Assembly (NCBI RefSeq): GCF_003325755.1 | Contig: NZ_QORI02000008.1 | Coordinates: forward strand, 164,760 to 228,759 | Direction of reading: 5' to 3' | DNA length: 64,000 nucleotides | Source of the DNA: Pseudomonas sp. SST3 | Lineage (GTDB): Bacteria; Pseudomonadota; Gammaproteobacteria; Pseudomonadales; Pseudomonadaceae | Shown here: positions 56,229 to 64,000 of the stretch, in pieces | How the letters are laid out: each line of letters starts with the position of its first letter | How positions within the stretch are numbered: the stretch's first letter is position 1 | Notes under the pieces: model-generated | Databases searched by the model: none | Told to the model about the DNA's origin: nothing | Seen by the model: the letters and a program-made list of their open reading frames with translations, nothing else | Made by a program: the position numbers and the translations under genes

Positions 56229-56356
56229 GAGGGCGACTCCTAAGGGTGTCCTGTTGAGGGAATGTGCATTGTGGGGATCGGGCCTGAGAGGTGAAATCGG
56301 CCTGAAAGACAATTAGCGATAAATTCGGGCCAAGCTGTTATTGAAAACCGCTGGGT

Positions 56357-57346
56357 TCAGCGCGCCGTGCCTGGCTCCGTGCCAAAGCGGCGTCGGTAGG
56401 CGCCGGGTGTAAGCCCGACGACGCGCGTGAACACTTTCCTGAATGCGCCAGGGTCCGCATAACCGACCTCCCAGGCGACCCGTTCGATAGGCAGGCGGCT
56501 GGTCTGCAGCAATTCGCGGGCGCGACCGACGCGTAGCCGCTGGCAGTAGTCTGTGGTGGTCATGCCCGTGGCCTTGCGAAAACGCCTGAGAAAGGTCCGC
56601 TCTTCCAGCGCTGCGCGTTGTGCTAGCTCGGCCAGGGCAGTCTCCCCGGCAGCGGTCTCTTGCAACCATTGCTGGACGGCTAGAATGGCGCTGTCGCCGT
56701 GGTTCAGTCGCGGTGAAAAGGCGCTGTAGTAACGCTGCTGCCGGCCCGGCGGGTCGATGACCAGCATCTGCGCGGTGTCGATCATCGCTTTTGCGCCCAG
56801 GTAGCGGTCGACCAGCCGCAACCCCAGATCGGTCCAGGCCATGAGCCCGCCGGCGGTGATGATGTCGTCGGCGTCGATGATGAGCTGGTCGGCATTCAGG
56901 CGTACGTCAGGGAAGCGGGCCATGAAACGCTCGACATACAGCCAATGGGTGGTCGCGGTACGTCCGGCCAGCAGTCCGGTTTCGCCAAGCAGGAATGCCC
57001 CAGCGCATATCGACGCCAGCCGGACGCCGGCCTGGTGGTGCTGGCGAAGCCAATCCAGATAGGGACGCGCAGCCTCGGCAGAAATCGGCTCCTCCAGGCT
57101 GGGCGGGAGGATCAGCACGCTGGGTTCGCCGCAGGCGTCGGGGTGGGAGTCATGGACCCGCTTGGCTGCCTGATCGGTTTCGCCCAGTTGCCAATGGCTG
57201 ATGCGCAGCGGTAGTCGGTCGGGATCGGCCGCCGCGCCGTCGAACCGCCCGGCGATGCCGAACAGATCCGTAAGGCCGAGTACGGTCGCCATCTGTACGC
57301 CGGGGTAGAGCACGATACCCAGTTCGATTTGCGGTTGATTTAGCAT
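56357..57346 (-). CDS. GlxA-family AraC-type regulator
   Basis: 329 aa. An N-terminal DJ-1/PfpI-like domain (residues about 1-200, with [25 protein letters not shown]) is joined to a C-terminal AraC helix-turn-helix pair ([43 protein letters not shown]). It is encoded divergently from the cysteine hydrolase at 57453, the usual arrangement in which the regulator controls the hydrolase. The effector is unknown. Confidence 0.92.
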   Translation of the reverse strand: MLNQPQIELGIVLYPGVQMATVLGLTDLFGIAGRFDGAAADPDRLPLRISHWQLGETDQAAKRVHDSHPDACGEPSVLILPPSLEEPISAEAARPYLDWLRQHHQAGVRLASICAGAFLLGETGLLAGRTATTHWLYVERFMARFPDVRLNADQLIIDADDIITAGGLMAWTDLGLRLVDRYLGAKAMIDTAQMLVIDPPGRQQRYYSAFSPRLNHGDSAILAVQQWLQETAAGETALAELAQRAALEERTFLRRFRKATGMTTTDYCQRLRVGRARELLQTSRLPIERVAWEVGYADPGAFRKVFTRVVGLTPGAYRRRFGTEPGTAR

Positions 57347-57452
57347 CTGTCGATAGCGCCCTCGAAGTTGTCGGTCCCACCCCTTCGCAGTGCTGCGCGA
57401 ATGACCAATGATGTTTTCGACATTTCATACAGCATCTTCGCAGGAGCTAGCC

Positions 57453-58001
57453 ATGAGCAAGCGTGCACTGGTCGTAATCGACCTTCAGAACGAATACCTA
57501 CCAACGGGCAAGTTGCCGCTCAGCGGCATCGAGGCCGCCGTGGCTAACGCGGCAAAAGTGATCGCCGATGCCCGCGCCAAGAACACTCCAGTCATCCATG
57601 TCCGTCATGAGTTCGCCCACGATGAGATGCCGGTGTTCGTTCCCGGCAGCGAGGGCGTGCAGATCCAGGCCGCCGTTGCGCCACAAGCGGGTGAGCCGGT
57701 GGTCGTGAAGAACTACCCGAACTCCTTCCGCGACACGAATCTCAAGCAACTGCTGGACGAGCAAGGCGTTGGTGAGTTGGTCGTGGTTGGTGCCATGAGC
57801 CACATGTGTGTCGACGCTGGTGTACGGGCGGCGGCCGACATGGGATACCCGGTCACCGTCATCCATGATGCCTGTGCCACCCTGGACCTTGAGTTCGGCG
57901 GTGTTCAGGTGCCGGCGGCTCAGGTCCATGCCGTGATGATGGCAGCCCTGGGCTTCGCTTATGCCAGCCTGACGTCGACCGAAGAATATCTTGCGGCCTG
58001 A
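57453..58001 (+). CDS. Isochorismatase-family cysteine hydrolase
   Basis: 182 aa from the ATG at 57453 with AGGAG upstream. The catalytic Asp is in LVVIDLQNEYLP, the Lys in VVVKNYPNSFRDT, and the nucleophilic Cys in GAMSHMCVDAGVRAAADMGY. The family includes nicotinamidases and other amidases; the substrate is not identifiable. It is flanked by two GlxA-type regulators. Confidence 0.92.
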   Translation: MSKRALVVIDLQNEYLPTGKLPLSGIEAAVANAAKVIADARAKNTPVIHVRHEFAHDEMPVFVPGSEGVQIQAAVAPQAGEPVVVKNYPNSFRDTNLKQLLDEQGVGELVVVGAMSHMCVDAGVRAAADMGYPVTVIHDACATLDLEFGGVQVPAAQVHAVMMAALGFAYASLTSTEEYLAA

Positions 58002-58496
58002 GTCTTTGTGCTGACAGATGATTCCGGCCCGCGCGATCGCGGGCGGGTTGCTGAAGAATGTAGGCCAAGCGGTATTCAGTTCGTCGACGAGCTCAGTGCA
58101 TGCAGCCGTGTGCCGCTTTGCTCGACCAGATCATCGAGGGCGATTCGTCGATTTGACGAACGCACCAGCGCGGTCTCGCCGGTATCTCCGTGTACTGCAA
58201 TAAACCGTCTCGCTCAGGCCGGTACCTAACTCAATGCCCCAGCCGCCAGCCGCCAGCCGCCAGCCGCCAGCCAGCCAGCCGAGCCCAGCACCGACCAAAG
58301 CGCCCAACTGCTCAGCTGTGGCACCGATCATCACACCGGTTATCGCGCCGACAGATTTGCCGGCGGTGTGGTCGTCGGCCACGGCGATGGTTCATAAACG
58401 AGCCGTTGGCCCAAGTTATAGCCTCAGAAATATACGGGCCAAAAATCCAGAGCTTGTGCGATACTCGCTGGCCATTTACTCCGCTGCGGTATCCCC
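58002..58496. other. Gene-poor 495-bp stretch with a possible decayed gene
   Basis: No intact gene is convincing. On the minus strand, 58382 down to about 58270 encodes a glycine-zipper-like segment (GAITGVMIGATAEQLGALVG) from a GTG. A separate short frame at about 58070-58205 reads FIAVHGDTGETALVRSS, NRRIALDDLVEQSG, and stops. The two are out of frame and separated by a 7-bp tandem repeat. They may be remnants of one small membrane-associated protein; I do not recognise it. Confidence 0.4.
58239..58275. repeat. Tandem CCAGCCG heptamer repeat
   Basis: Four perfect head-to-tail copies of CCAGCCG (58239-58266) are followed by imperfect CCAGCCA units. Seven is not a multiple of three, so a change in copy number shifts the reading frame of the minus-strand glycine-zipper frame it lies in. 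Confidence 0.85.
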
Positions 58497-59456
58497 ATGT
58501 CTTCGTTGAATGTCTGTGTTGTCGCTTTCGAAGGGGTGAGCCTGTTCCACCTGTCAGTGCCTGCTATGGTCTTGGGGGCTGGGGATGCAGGATCGAGCGG
58601 CGCTCGTTATGAGGTGTCTTATTGCGCGGCGCAGCCGGGCAAGGTGCACTGCGATCAGGGGCTTACGATCGACGTGCCGGATGGAATGGCGCCCATGGCG
58701 CGCGCCGACATTGTCATCGTCCCCGCCTGGAATGATCCTGAGGTGCCGGCCCCTGCGGCGCTGATCGACGGCTTGCGTCAAGCTCATGCGCGCGGCGCCT
58801 TGATTGTCGGGCTGTGTCTTGGTGCCTTCGTGCTGGGCGACGCCGGGCTGCTCGATGGGCGAGAAGCGACCACGCACTGGGTGGCTCGCGAGGTGTTTGC
58901 CCGGCGCTTTCCGCGAAGCTATTTCCGGCCCGACGTGCTCTACGTGGCGGACGATAACGTCATCACCTCGGCTGGCACAGTCGCCGCCATTGATTGCTGC
59001 CTCCATTTGCTGCGTCAGCGTCACGGCGCGGACGCAGCAAACCGGATCGCGCGGCTCTTGGTCACGCCCCCGCATCGTCAGGGGGGGCAGGCCCAGTACA
59101 TTGAACAGCCGGTACCCCAACTGCCGAGCGAGAGCCGGCTACCGGAAGTGCTGGCATGGGCGCGGCAGCATTTGGAGGAGGCCCTGTCACTCGATGCCCT
59201 TGCCGAGGTCGCCCACATGAGCCGCCGAACCTTCACGCGGCGATTCCGCGAGGCGACGGGCACCACCTTCATCAAGTGGCTCAATGCCGAGCGAGTAGCA
59301 AGGGCCCAGCAGTTGCTGGAAACGACGGAAATGCCCATCGAATGCGTTGCGTCGCAGGTCGGCTTCGGCACCACGTTGTCGCTCCGTCAGCAGTTCGCGG
59401 CCCAGCTGGGCACCACGCCGTCGGACTACCGGCGTACCTTCCATGCGGTGGGTTGA
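58497..59456 (+). CDS. Second GlxA-family AraC-type regulator
   Basis: 319 aa. The DJ-1/PfpI-like domain includes LIVGLCLGAFVLGDAGLLDGREATTHW, and the AraC domain includes LAEVAHMSRRTFTRRFREATG and VASQVGFGTTLSLRQQFAAQLG. It is related to the regulator at 56357, but its N-terminal half differs substantially. With the hydrolase it makes a regulator-enzyme-regulator arrangement. The effector is unknown. Confidence 0.92.
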   Translation: MSSLNVCVVAFEGVSLFHLSVPAMVLGAGDAGSSGARYEVSYCAAQPGKVHCDQGLTIDVPDGMAPMARADIVIVPAWNDPEVPAPAALIDGLRQAHARGALIVGLCLGAFVLGDAGLLDGREATTHWVAREVFARRFPRSYFRPDVLYVADDNVITSAGTVAAIDCCLHLLRQRHGADAANRIARLLVTPPHRQGGQAQYIEQPVPQLPSESRLPEVLAWARQHLEEALSLDALAEVAHMSRRTFTRRFREATGTTFIKWLNAERVARAQQLLETTEMPIECVASQVGFGTTLSLRQQFAAQLGTTPSDYRRTFHAVG

Positions 59457-59571
59457 CTGAAACTGGTTAATGAACAAGTAAGCGGACGTGGAAGCTACTT
59501 TGTGTGGAGCTGGCTTGTTTGCTGCATCGCTTCGCTATTCGCCGGTTTTCCGTCAGCGGCAGGAGCAAAAG

Positions 59572-60173
59572 ATGAAAGTGTTTAGCCTTATCGCGGCCAT
59601 GCTCGTGTTGAGTGGGTGCATGAAGGTGAGCGACATGGCTGAGGGCACTCGCCATCAATTGCGAGATGTGGGTTTCCTCGATCACAGCGAGACCGTGAGG
59701 TCTGCCTCCTGGCGGCTGCAGCCCGATTCGTTCATCTATATCGCTCAGGGTCACTTCGTCCCGCCCGGTGACGCCTACCCCCGGCCGAACGTAGTCGCGG
59801 AAGAAGCCTTCAAGGGGTTCGTCGAGTACTTCCCGCTCGTGCGGCGCGCTCCAGAGCCGGCCGGGTTGGAAGAGGCATTGAACCAGGCGCCGCGGTCGGT
59901 GCCCATTACTTGCTGTATACGCGATTTGCTGCTGCCGACGACCGCATCGGCAGTTTCGACGAATTCAACGATCAGCGTGCGCTCGATCGTCTGGGTGTCG
60001 ATACCAGCGTGGTTCAATTGATGCTGATCGAGACAGGCAATCGTTATCTGGTCGATACCGCACGAATTCGCAGCCGCGGCGGGCTGCTGAACATTTATGA
60101 CGCGACGCCACAGGTGCTGCTGGGGCCGCCCTTGCGCGACTATGCTCGGCGCCTGACAGGCCTCAGCCGTTGA
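59572..60173 (+). pseudogene. DUF4823 lipoprotein, one-base frameshift
   Basis: The signal peptide ends LVLSGC (lipobox, Cys16); AGGAG is upstream of the ATG at 59572. The body (KVSDMAEGTRHQLRD, SWRLQPDSFIYIAQGHFVPPG) matches pseudomonad DUF4823 lipoproteins. The frame breaks at about 59888 after EEALNQA and resumes in the next frame as AVGAHYLLYTRFAAADDRIG through to LSR at 60173. One added base gives about 200 aa, the expected length. Function unknown; possibly cell-envelope located. Confidence 0.87.
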
Positions 60174-60182
60174 GGAGGGCTT

Positions 60183-60746
60183 ATGAGCGATTCTGGTAAA
60201 GCAGGGGATTTGCTGGGTCAGATCCCGAAAACCGAGAAGGGCTTGCCACCGGTGCATCTGTGGAACCCGCCGTTTTGTGGTGATCTGGATATGCGGATCG
60301 CCCGCGACGGTAGTTGGTTCTACATGGGGACACCGATAGGACGGCCAGCCATGGTGCGGCTATTTTCCACTGTGATTCGGCGAGACGGCGACGACTACTT
60401 CCTGGTGACGCCGGTAGAGAAGGTTGGCATTAAAGTGGATGATGCGCCGTTCGTGGCGATCGAATTAGCGGTAGAAGGGAGCGGCGACGCCCAGGTGCTG
60501 CGCTTCATCACGAATGTCGGTGACGAGATCGAGGCTGGAGCGGAGCATCCGATGCGGGTCGAGCTCGATTCAAAGAGCCAGGAACCGGCGCCCTACGTGC
60601 ATGTGCGCGCCAATCTTGAGGCGCTGATTCATCGCAACGTTTTCTACCAGCTGGTTGGGCTGGCGGTGCCGCGCGAAATCGATGGTGCCAGTTGGCTGGG
60701 GGTGTGGAGCCACGGGGAGTTCTTCCCTATTGGTCGGACCGAATAA
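60183..60746 (+). CDS. DUF1285 protein
   Basis: 187 aa. [39 protein letters not shown] is the DUF1285 N-terminus (residues 23-60), followed by a compact domain with [21 protein letters not shown]. It is a cytoplasmic family of unknown role, 9 nt after the DUF4823 gene with GAGGAG upstream. Confidence 0.92.
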   Translation: MSDSGKAGDLLGQIPKTEKGLPPVHLWNPPFCGDLDMRIARDGSWFYMGTPIGRPAMVRLFSTVIRRDGDDYFLVTPVEKVGIKVDDAPFVAIELAVEGSGDAQVLRFITNVGDEIEAGAEHPMRVELDSKSQEPAPYVHVRANLEALIHRNVFYQLVGLAVPREIDGASWLGVWSHGEFFPIGRTE

Positions 60747-60784
60747 CCAGAACGGAGCGAGGCGATCGCTCAAAACCCACCGGC

Positions 60785-60814
60785 AAGAAAAAGGCTCCCG
60801 AGGGAGCCTTTCTG
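60785..60814. terminator. Bidirectional terminator between DUF1285 and etfQO
   Basis: A 10-bp perfect stem AAAGGCTCCC / GGGAGCCTTT (60790-60799 and 60802-60811) lies between the convergent genes. T-rich tails occur on both strands, stronger on the minus strand (TTTTTC after the stem). Confidence 0.85.
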
Positions 60815-60818
60815 GTTG

Positions 60819-62474
60819 TTACATGTTGGGGTAGTTGGGGCCCCCGGTGCCCTCGGGTGCGACCCAAGTGATGTTCTGTGCGGGATCCTTGATGTCGCAG
60901 GTCTTGCAGTGCACGCAGTTCTGCGCGTTGATCTGGAAACGCTTGCTGCCGTCGTCATTGTCCACCACCTCGTAGACGCCGGCCGGGCAGTAGCGCTGGG
61001 CGGGCTCGTCGTACAGCGGTAGGTTCTTCTCGATCGGGATGCTCGGGTCGGTCAGTTTGAGGTGGACCGGCTGTTCCTCTTCATGGTTGGTGTTGGAGAG
61101 GAACACCGAACTGAGCTTGTCGAAGCTGAGCTTTCCGTCAGGCTTGGGATAGTCGATCTTTTTCGATTCGGCTGCAGTTTTCAGGCACGCATAGTCCGGC
61201 TTGGTGTCGTGCAGCGTGAACGGAATTTTGCCGCCAAAGATGTTCTGATCGATAAAGTTGAACGCACCGCCCTTTACCGCGCCCCACTTGTGAATCGCGG
61301 CGCCGAAGTTGCGGCTCGCATACAGCTCCTGGTAGAGCCAGCTGGCCTTGAAGCCTTCTTCATAGCCGGTCAGCTCATCACCACCTTCGCTACCTGCGAA
61401 CAGGGCGTCCGCTACCGCTTCGGCGGCCAGCATGCCGGACTTCATCGCGGTATGGCTGCCCTTGATCTTGGCGAAGTTCAGCGTGCCCGCATCGCAACCG
61501 ATCAATGCGCCGCCATTGAATACCATCTTCGGCAGCGAATTGATGCCGCCCTTGGCGATGGCACGTGCACCGTAGGAGACCCGCTTGCCACCTTCGAGAT
61601 ACTGTTTGATCACCGGATGGTGCTTGTAGCGCTGGAACTCATCGAACGGGGAGAGGAAGGGGTTGCTGTACGACAAGTCGACGATCAGGCCGACTACGAC
61701 CTGGTTGTTCTCCAAGTGATAGAGGAACGAGCCGCCCGTGTTGGCGTCATTCAACGGCCAGCCCGCGGTGTGCACCACCAATCCCTGCTCGTGCTTGGCC
61801 GGGTCGATGTCCCAGAGCTCCTTGATGCCAATGCCGTAGTGTTGCGGATCGACGTTGGCATTGAGCTGGAAGCGATTGATCAGTTGCTTGCCGATATGGC
61901 CGCGGCAGCCCTCGGCGAACAGGGTGTACTTGGCGCGCAGCTCCATGCCGGGGGTGTACATGCCTTCCTTTGGATTGCCTTCACGGTCGACGCCGAGGTC
62001 GCCAGTGATAATGCCGCGGACCACGCCTTGTTCATCGATAAGCGCTTCCTGCGCGGCAAAGCCTGGGTAGATCTCTACCCCGAGGTTTTCAGCCTGCTGG
62101 GCCAGCCAACGGCAGAAGTTGCCCAGGGAAATAATGTAGTTGCCCTCGTTGTGCATGGTTTTCGGAACCAATGCATTGGGCAGTTTGCGAGCGGCTTCGG
62201 CGCTCTTGAGCAGGTAGATGTCGTCGCGCTTGACCGGGGTATTCAATGGCGCTTCGAGCTCTTTCCAGTTGGGAAACAGTTCATTCAACGCGCGCGGCTC
62301 GAACACGGCACCGGATAGAATGTGGGCGCCAACTTCGGACCCCTTCTCAACGACGCAGACGCTGATTTCCTTTCCGGCATCGGCGGCTCGTTGCTTCAGT
62401 CGGCAGGCAGCGGACAGGCCCGCGGGGCCGGCGCCGACGATGACTACGTCGAATTCCATGTATTCGCGTTCCAT
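60819..62474 (-). CDS. etfQO: Electron-transfer flavoprotein:ubiquinone oxidoreductase
   Basis: 551 aa. It passes electrons from ETF to the quinone pool at the membrane. FAD motif IVGAGPAGLSAACRLKQ is at the N-terminus, with GAHILSGAVFEP. The C-terminal [4Fe-4S] ligands are in QNCVHCKTCDIKDP with another Cys in RYCPAGVYEV. It is divergent from etfB-etfA, its redox partners, across a region with a PsrA-like operator. Confidence 0.96.
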   Translation of the reverse strand: MEREYMEFDVVIVGAGPAGLSAACRLKQRAADAGKEISVCVVEKGSEVGAHILSGAVFEPRALNELFPNWKELEAPLNTPVKRDDIYLLKSAEAARKLPNALVPKTMHNEGNYIISLGNFCRWLAQQAENLGVEIYPGFAAQEALIDEQGVVRGIITGDLGVDREGNPKEGMYTPGMELRAKYTLFAEGCRGHIGKQLINRFQLNANVDPQHYGIGIKELWDIDPAKHEQGLVVHTAGWPLNDANTGGSFLYHLENNQVVVGLIVDLSYSNPFLSPFDEFQRYKHHPVIKQYLEGGKRVSYGARAIAKGGINSLPKMVFNGGALIGCDAGTLNFAKIKGSHTAMKSGMLAAEAVADALFAGSEGGDELTGYEEGFKASWLYQELYASRNFGAAIHKWGAVKGGAFNFIDQNIFGGKIPFTLHDTKPDYACLKTAAESKKIDYPKPDGKLSFDKLSSVFLSNTNHEEEQPVHLKLTDPSIPIEKNLPLYDEPAQRYCPAGVYEVVDNDDGSKRFQINAQNCVHCKTCDIKDPAQNITWVAPEGTGGPNYPNM

Positions 62475-62556
62475 TGGCTATCTCCTACTCAAGGCTTGAT
62501 TATTCTGTAGATAGTGAAGGCTGGATCGTTTTTCCCTGACCAGGCCGAGCTGCGGC

Positions 62557-62585
62557 ATTATATATAGCCGCCGGAAAGGGTCCAA
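62557..62585 (-). promoter_or_regulatory. Strong sigma70 promoter of etfQO
   Basis: On the minus strand TTGGAC (62580-62585) and perfect TATAAT (62557-62562) are spaced exactly 17 nt. Confidence 0.85.
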
Positions 62586-62587
62586 TA

Positions 62588-62601
62588 CAAACGTTTGTTT
62601 G
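62588..62601. promoter_or_regulatory. PsrA-type operator between etfQO and etfBA
   Basis: On the minus strand the site reads CAAACAAACGTTTG, i.e. CAAAC-N4-GTTTG, which fits the published (G/C)AAAC-N2-4-GTTT(G/C) PsrA consensus. It also contains the perfect palindrome ACAAACGTTTGT (62587-62598). It sits 2 nt from the etfQO -35 and overlaps the etfB -35, so it could repress both directions. Binding is inferred from the match. Confidence 0.75.
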
Positions 62602-62625
62602 AATTTTCTTCCAGCCTGTTAGAAT
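62598..62625 (+). promoter_or_regulatory. Candidate promoter of etfB-etfA
   Basis: TTTGAA (62598-62603), 16-nt spacer, TAGAAT (62620-62625). The -35 lies inside the PsrA-type site. The leader to etfB is about 175 nt. Confidence 0.6.
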
Positions 62626-62807
62626 CCGGAAACTGCGGCTTATAGCGGGGTATTTGCGTTGTTGACCCCGGCTATTGCCTGCAGTCAAGATACGGGCAGT
62701 TTTGTGCTCGCCGAACAGGTCCTGGGGCTGAATTGACGGCCCGGATCTCGAGCATGGCTCGGTTCGCCTCGGCGAAATTCTATTCACCGGAGAGTAACGA
62801 GGAATCC

Positions 62808-63557
62808 ATGAAGATTCTTGTAGCTGTCAAACGAGTGGTCGATTACAACGTCAAGGTTCGCGTCAAGGCGGACAACTCCGGCGTCGACCTGGCCAACGTC
62901 AAGATGTCGATGAACCCCTTCTGCGAGATCGCCGTGGAAGAAGCCGTGCGCCTAAAAGAGAAGGGTGTAGCGAGCGAAATCGTCGTGGTTTCCATCGGTC
63001 CTACCGCTGCCCAGGAACAACTGCGTACCGCGCTGGCACTGGGTGCAGATCGCGCCGTACTGGTCGAGTCGACCGAAGAGCTGAACTCTCTGGCCGTCGC
63101 CAAGCTTCTGAAGGCCGTGGTCGACAAGGAGCAGCCACAGCTGGTGATTCTCGGCAAGCAGGCCATCGACAGCGACAACAACCAGACCGGCCAGATGCTG
63201 GGTGCGCTGACTGGCTTCGCCCAGGGCACCTTCGCTTCGAAGGTCGAAGTGTCGGGCGATAAGGTTAATGTCGAGCGCGAAATCGACGGCGGCGCGCAGA
63301 CCGTTGCGCTGAACCTGCCGGCCATCGTCACCACCGACTTGCGCCTGAACGAGCCGCGCTACGCGTCGCTGCCGAACATCATGAAGGCCAAGAAGAAGCC
63401 GCTGGAAGTTCTGACTCCAGACGCGCTTGGCGTATCTACCGGCTCCACCGTCAAGACCCTGAAAGTCGAAGCGCCGGCTGCTCGCAGCGCCGGCATCAAG
63501 GTCAAGTCCGTGGCAGAACTGGTCGAGAAACTGAAGAACGAGGCGAAGGTAATCTAA
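62808..63557 (+). CDS. etfB: Electron-transfer flavoprotein beta subunit
   Basis: 249 aa from the ATG at 62808 ([20 protein letters not shown]) with GAGG upstream; the in-frame start at 62733 is not the family start. It pairs with EtfA, binds AMP, and receives electrons from acyl-CoA and other dehydrogenases. [17 protein letters not shown] and [20 protein letters not shown] are the family motifs. Confidence 0.97.
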   Translation: MKILVAVKRVVDYNVKVRVKADNSGVDLANVKMSMNPFCEIAVEEAVRLKEKGVASEIVVVSIGPTAAQEQLRTALALGADRAVLVESTEELNSLAVAKLLKAVVDKEQPQLVILGKQAIDSDNNQTGQMLGALTGFAQGTFASKVEVSGDKVNVEREIDGGAQTVALNLPAIVTTDLRLNEPRYASLPNIMKAKKKPLEVLTPDALGVSTGSTVKTLKVEAPAARSAGIKVKSVAELVEKLKNEAKVI

Positions 63558-64000
63558 ATGACTATCCTGGTTATCGCTGAACACAACAATGCCGTTCTGG
63601 CCGCTGCGACCCTCAACACCGTGGCTGCTGCAAAAGCTATCGGCGGCGACATTCACGTGCTGGTTGCCGGCTCCGGCTGCGGAGCCATCGGTGAGGCGGC
63701 TGCCAAGATCGAAGGCGTTTCCAAGGTGCTGGTGGCCGACGATGCGGCCTATGCCCATCAGCTGCCTGAAAACGTCGCGCCACTGATCGCGGGACTGGCC
63801 AAGGATTACAGCCACGTGCTGGCTGCTGCCACCACCAATGGCAAGAACTTCCTGCCGCGCGTCGCTGCTCAGCTGGACGTCGACCAGATCTCCGAGATCA
63901 TCGCCGTCGAGAGCGCTGATACCTTCAAGCGCCCGATCTATGCCGGCAACGCCATCGCGACTGTTCAATCCAGCGCTGCGATCAAGGTCATTACCGTGCG
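63558..64000 (+). CDS. etfA: Electron-transfer flavoprotein alpha subunit (3' end beyond window)
   Basis: The first 147 codons are visible, from an ATG placed directly after the etfB stop (coupled translation): MTILVIAEHNNAVLAAATLN, HVLVAGSGCGAIGEAAAKI, and TNGKNFLPRVAAQLDV. The FAD-binding C-terminal domain is beyond the window. It forms the ETF dimer with EtfB and feeds EtfQO. Confidence 0.96.
   Translation, partial: MTILVIAEHNNAVLAAATLNTVAAAKAIGGDIHVLVAGSGCGAIGEAAAKIEGVSKVLVADDAAYAHQLPENVAPLIAGLAKDYSHVLAAATTNGKNFLPRVAAQLDVDQISEIIAVESADTFKRPIYAGNAIATVQSSAAIKVITV

Noticed and set aside
58239..58275. CRISPR array
   Set aside because: Seven-base units without spacers; a simple tandem repeat.
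61062..62318. 418-aa plus-strand frame opposite etfQO
   Set aside because: The opposite strand carries a full etfQO with FAD and FeS motifs; no ribosome binding site or domain in the antisense frame.

Overview
The window is chromosomal DNA from a high-GC gammaproteobacterium, very probably Pseudomonas of the stutzeri group (Stutzerimonas). The evidence is the pseudomonad gene order mfd / gap / nqrABCDEF-apbE-nqrM / sthA, then lolCDE / comEC / exbBD-lpxK-kdsB-murB / rne / rluC-sppA-maf / rpmF-plsX-fab / pabC-mltG-tmk-holB-pilZ-tatD / etf, together with pseudomonad REP palindromes and protein sequences that read as Pseudomonas orthologues. No rRNA, tRNA, CRISPR, prophage or insertion sequence was seen. 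Most of the window is conserved core genome.

Layout. 0-4.5 kb (minus strand): a DNA-repair cluster of MBL exonuclease, ATP-dependent ligase and Lhr-type helicase (cut by the window edge), preceded by a small conserved gene and interspersed with REP and other palindromic repeats. 4.7-10.8 kb (minus): SNF2-type helicase, a small exported protein, and mfd. 11-21.4 kb (plus): gap, the complete Na+-translocating NADH:quinone reductase operon with its two maturation factors (ApbE flavin transferase and NqrM), then the soluble transhydrogenase sthA. 21.5-23.1 kb (minus): glpQ, a small periplasmic protein and a PilZ-domain protein. 23.2-34 kb (plus except one gene): LolCDE lipoprotein export, DUF2062, ComEC DNA uptake, ExbB/ExbD, LpxK, Trm112-like, KdsB, low-molecular-weight phosphatase, MurB. 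34.3-37.4 kb (minus): rne. 38-51.5 kb (mostly plus): rluC, HAD phosphatase, sppA, maf (minus), yceD-rpmF-plsX-fabD-fabG-acpP-fabF-pabC-mltG-tmk-holB-pilZ-tatD, a tightly packed lipid, cell-wall and replication run. 51.6-60.8 kb is more variable: amino-acid permease, class V aminotransferase, TetR regulator, exported MBL hydrolase, two GlxA-type regulators flanking a cysteine hydrolase, a degraded stretch with a 7-bp tandem repeat, a DUF4823 lipoprotein and DUF1285. 60.8-64 kb: etfQO divergent from etfB-etfA, the electron route from acyl-CoA dehydrogenases to quinone.

The most informative observations are these. (1) Four genes (ligase, the small gene at 3962-4524, the class V aminotransferase, the DUF4823 lipoprotein) are each broken by one missing base, and each is restored to full length by adding one base. 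This looks more like consensus error than four independent pseudogenes. (2) A CAAAC-N4-GTTTG site, matching the published PsrA fatty-acid-sensor operator consensus, sits between the divergent etfQO and etfB promoters. (3) A consensus promoter lies so close to yceD that its transcript should be essentially leaderless. (4) A perfect 14-bp palindrome lies just upstream of sthA, whose protein has Ser where the usual Cys of this family would be. I did not find a convincing undescribed multi-gene system. The rest is well-explained core genome plus a modest accessory stretch.
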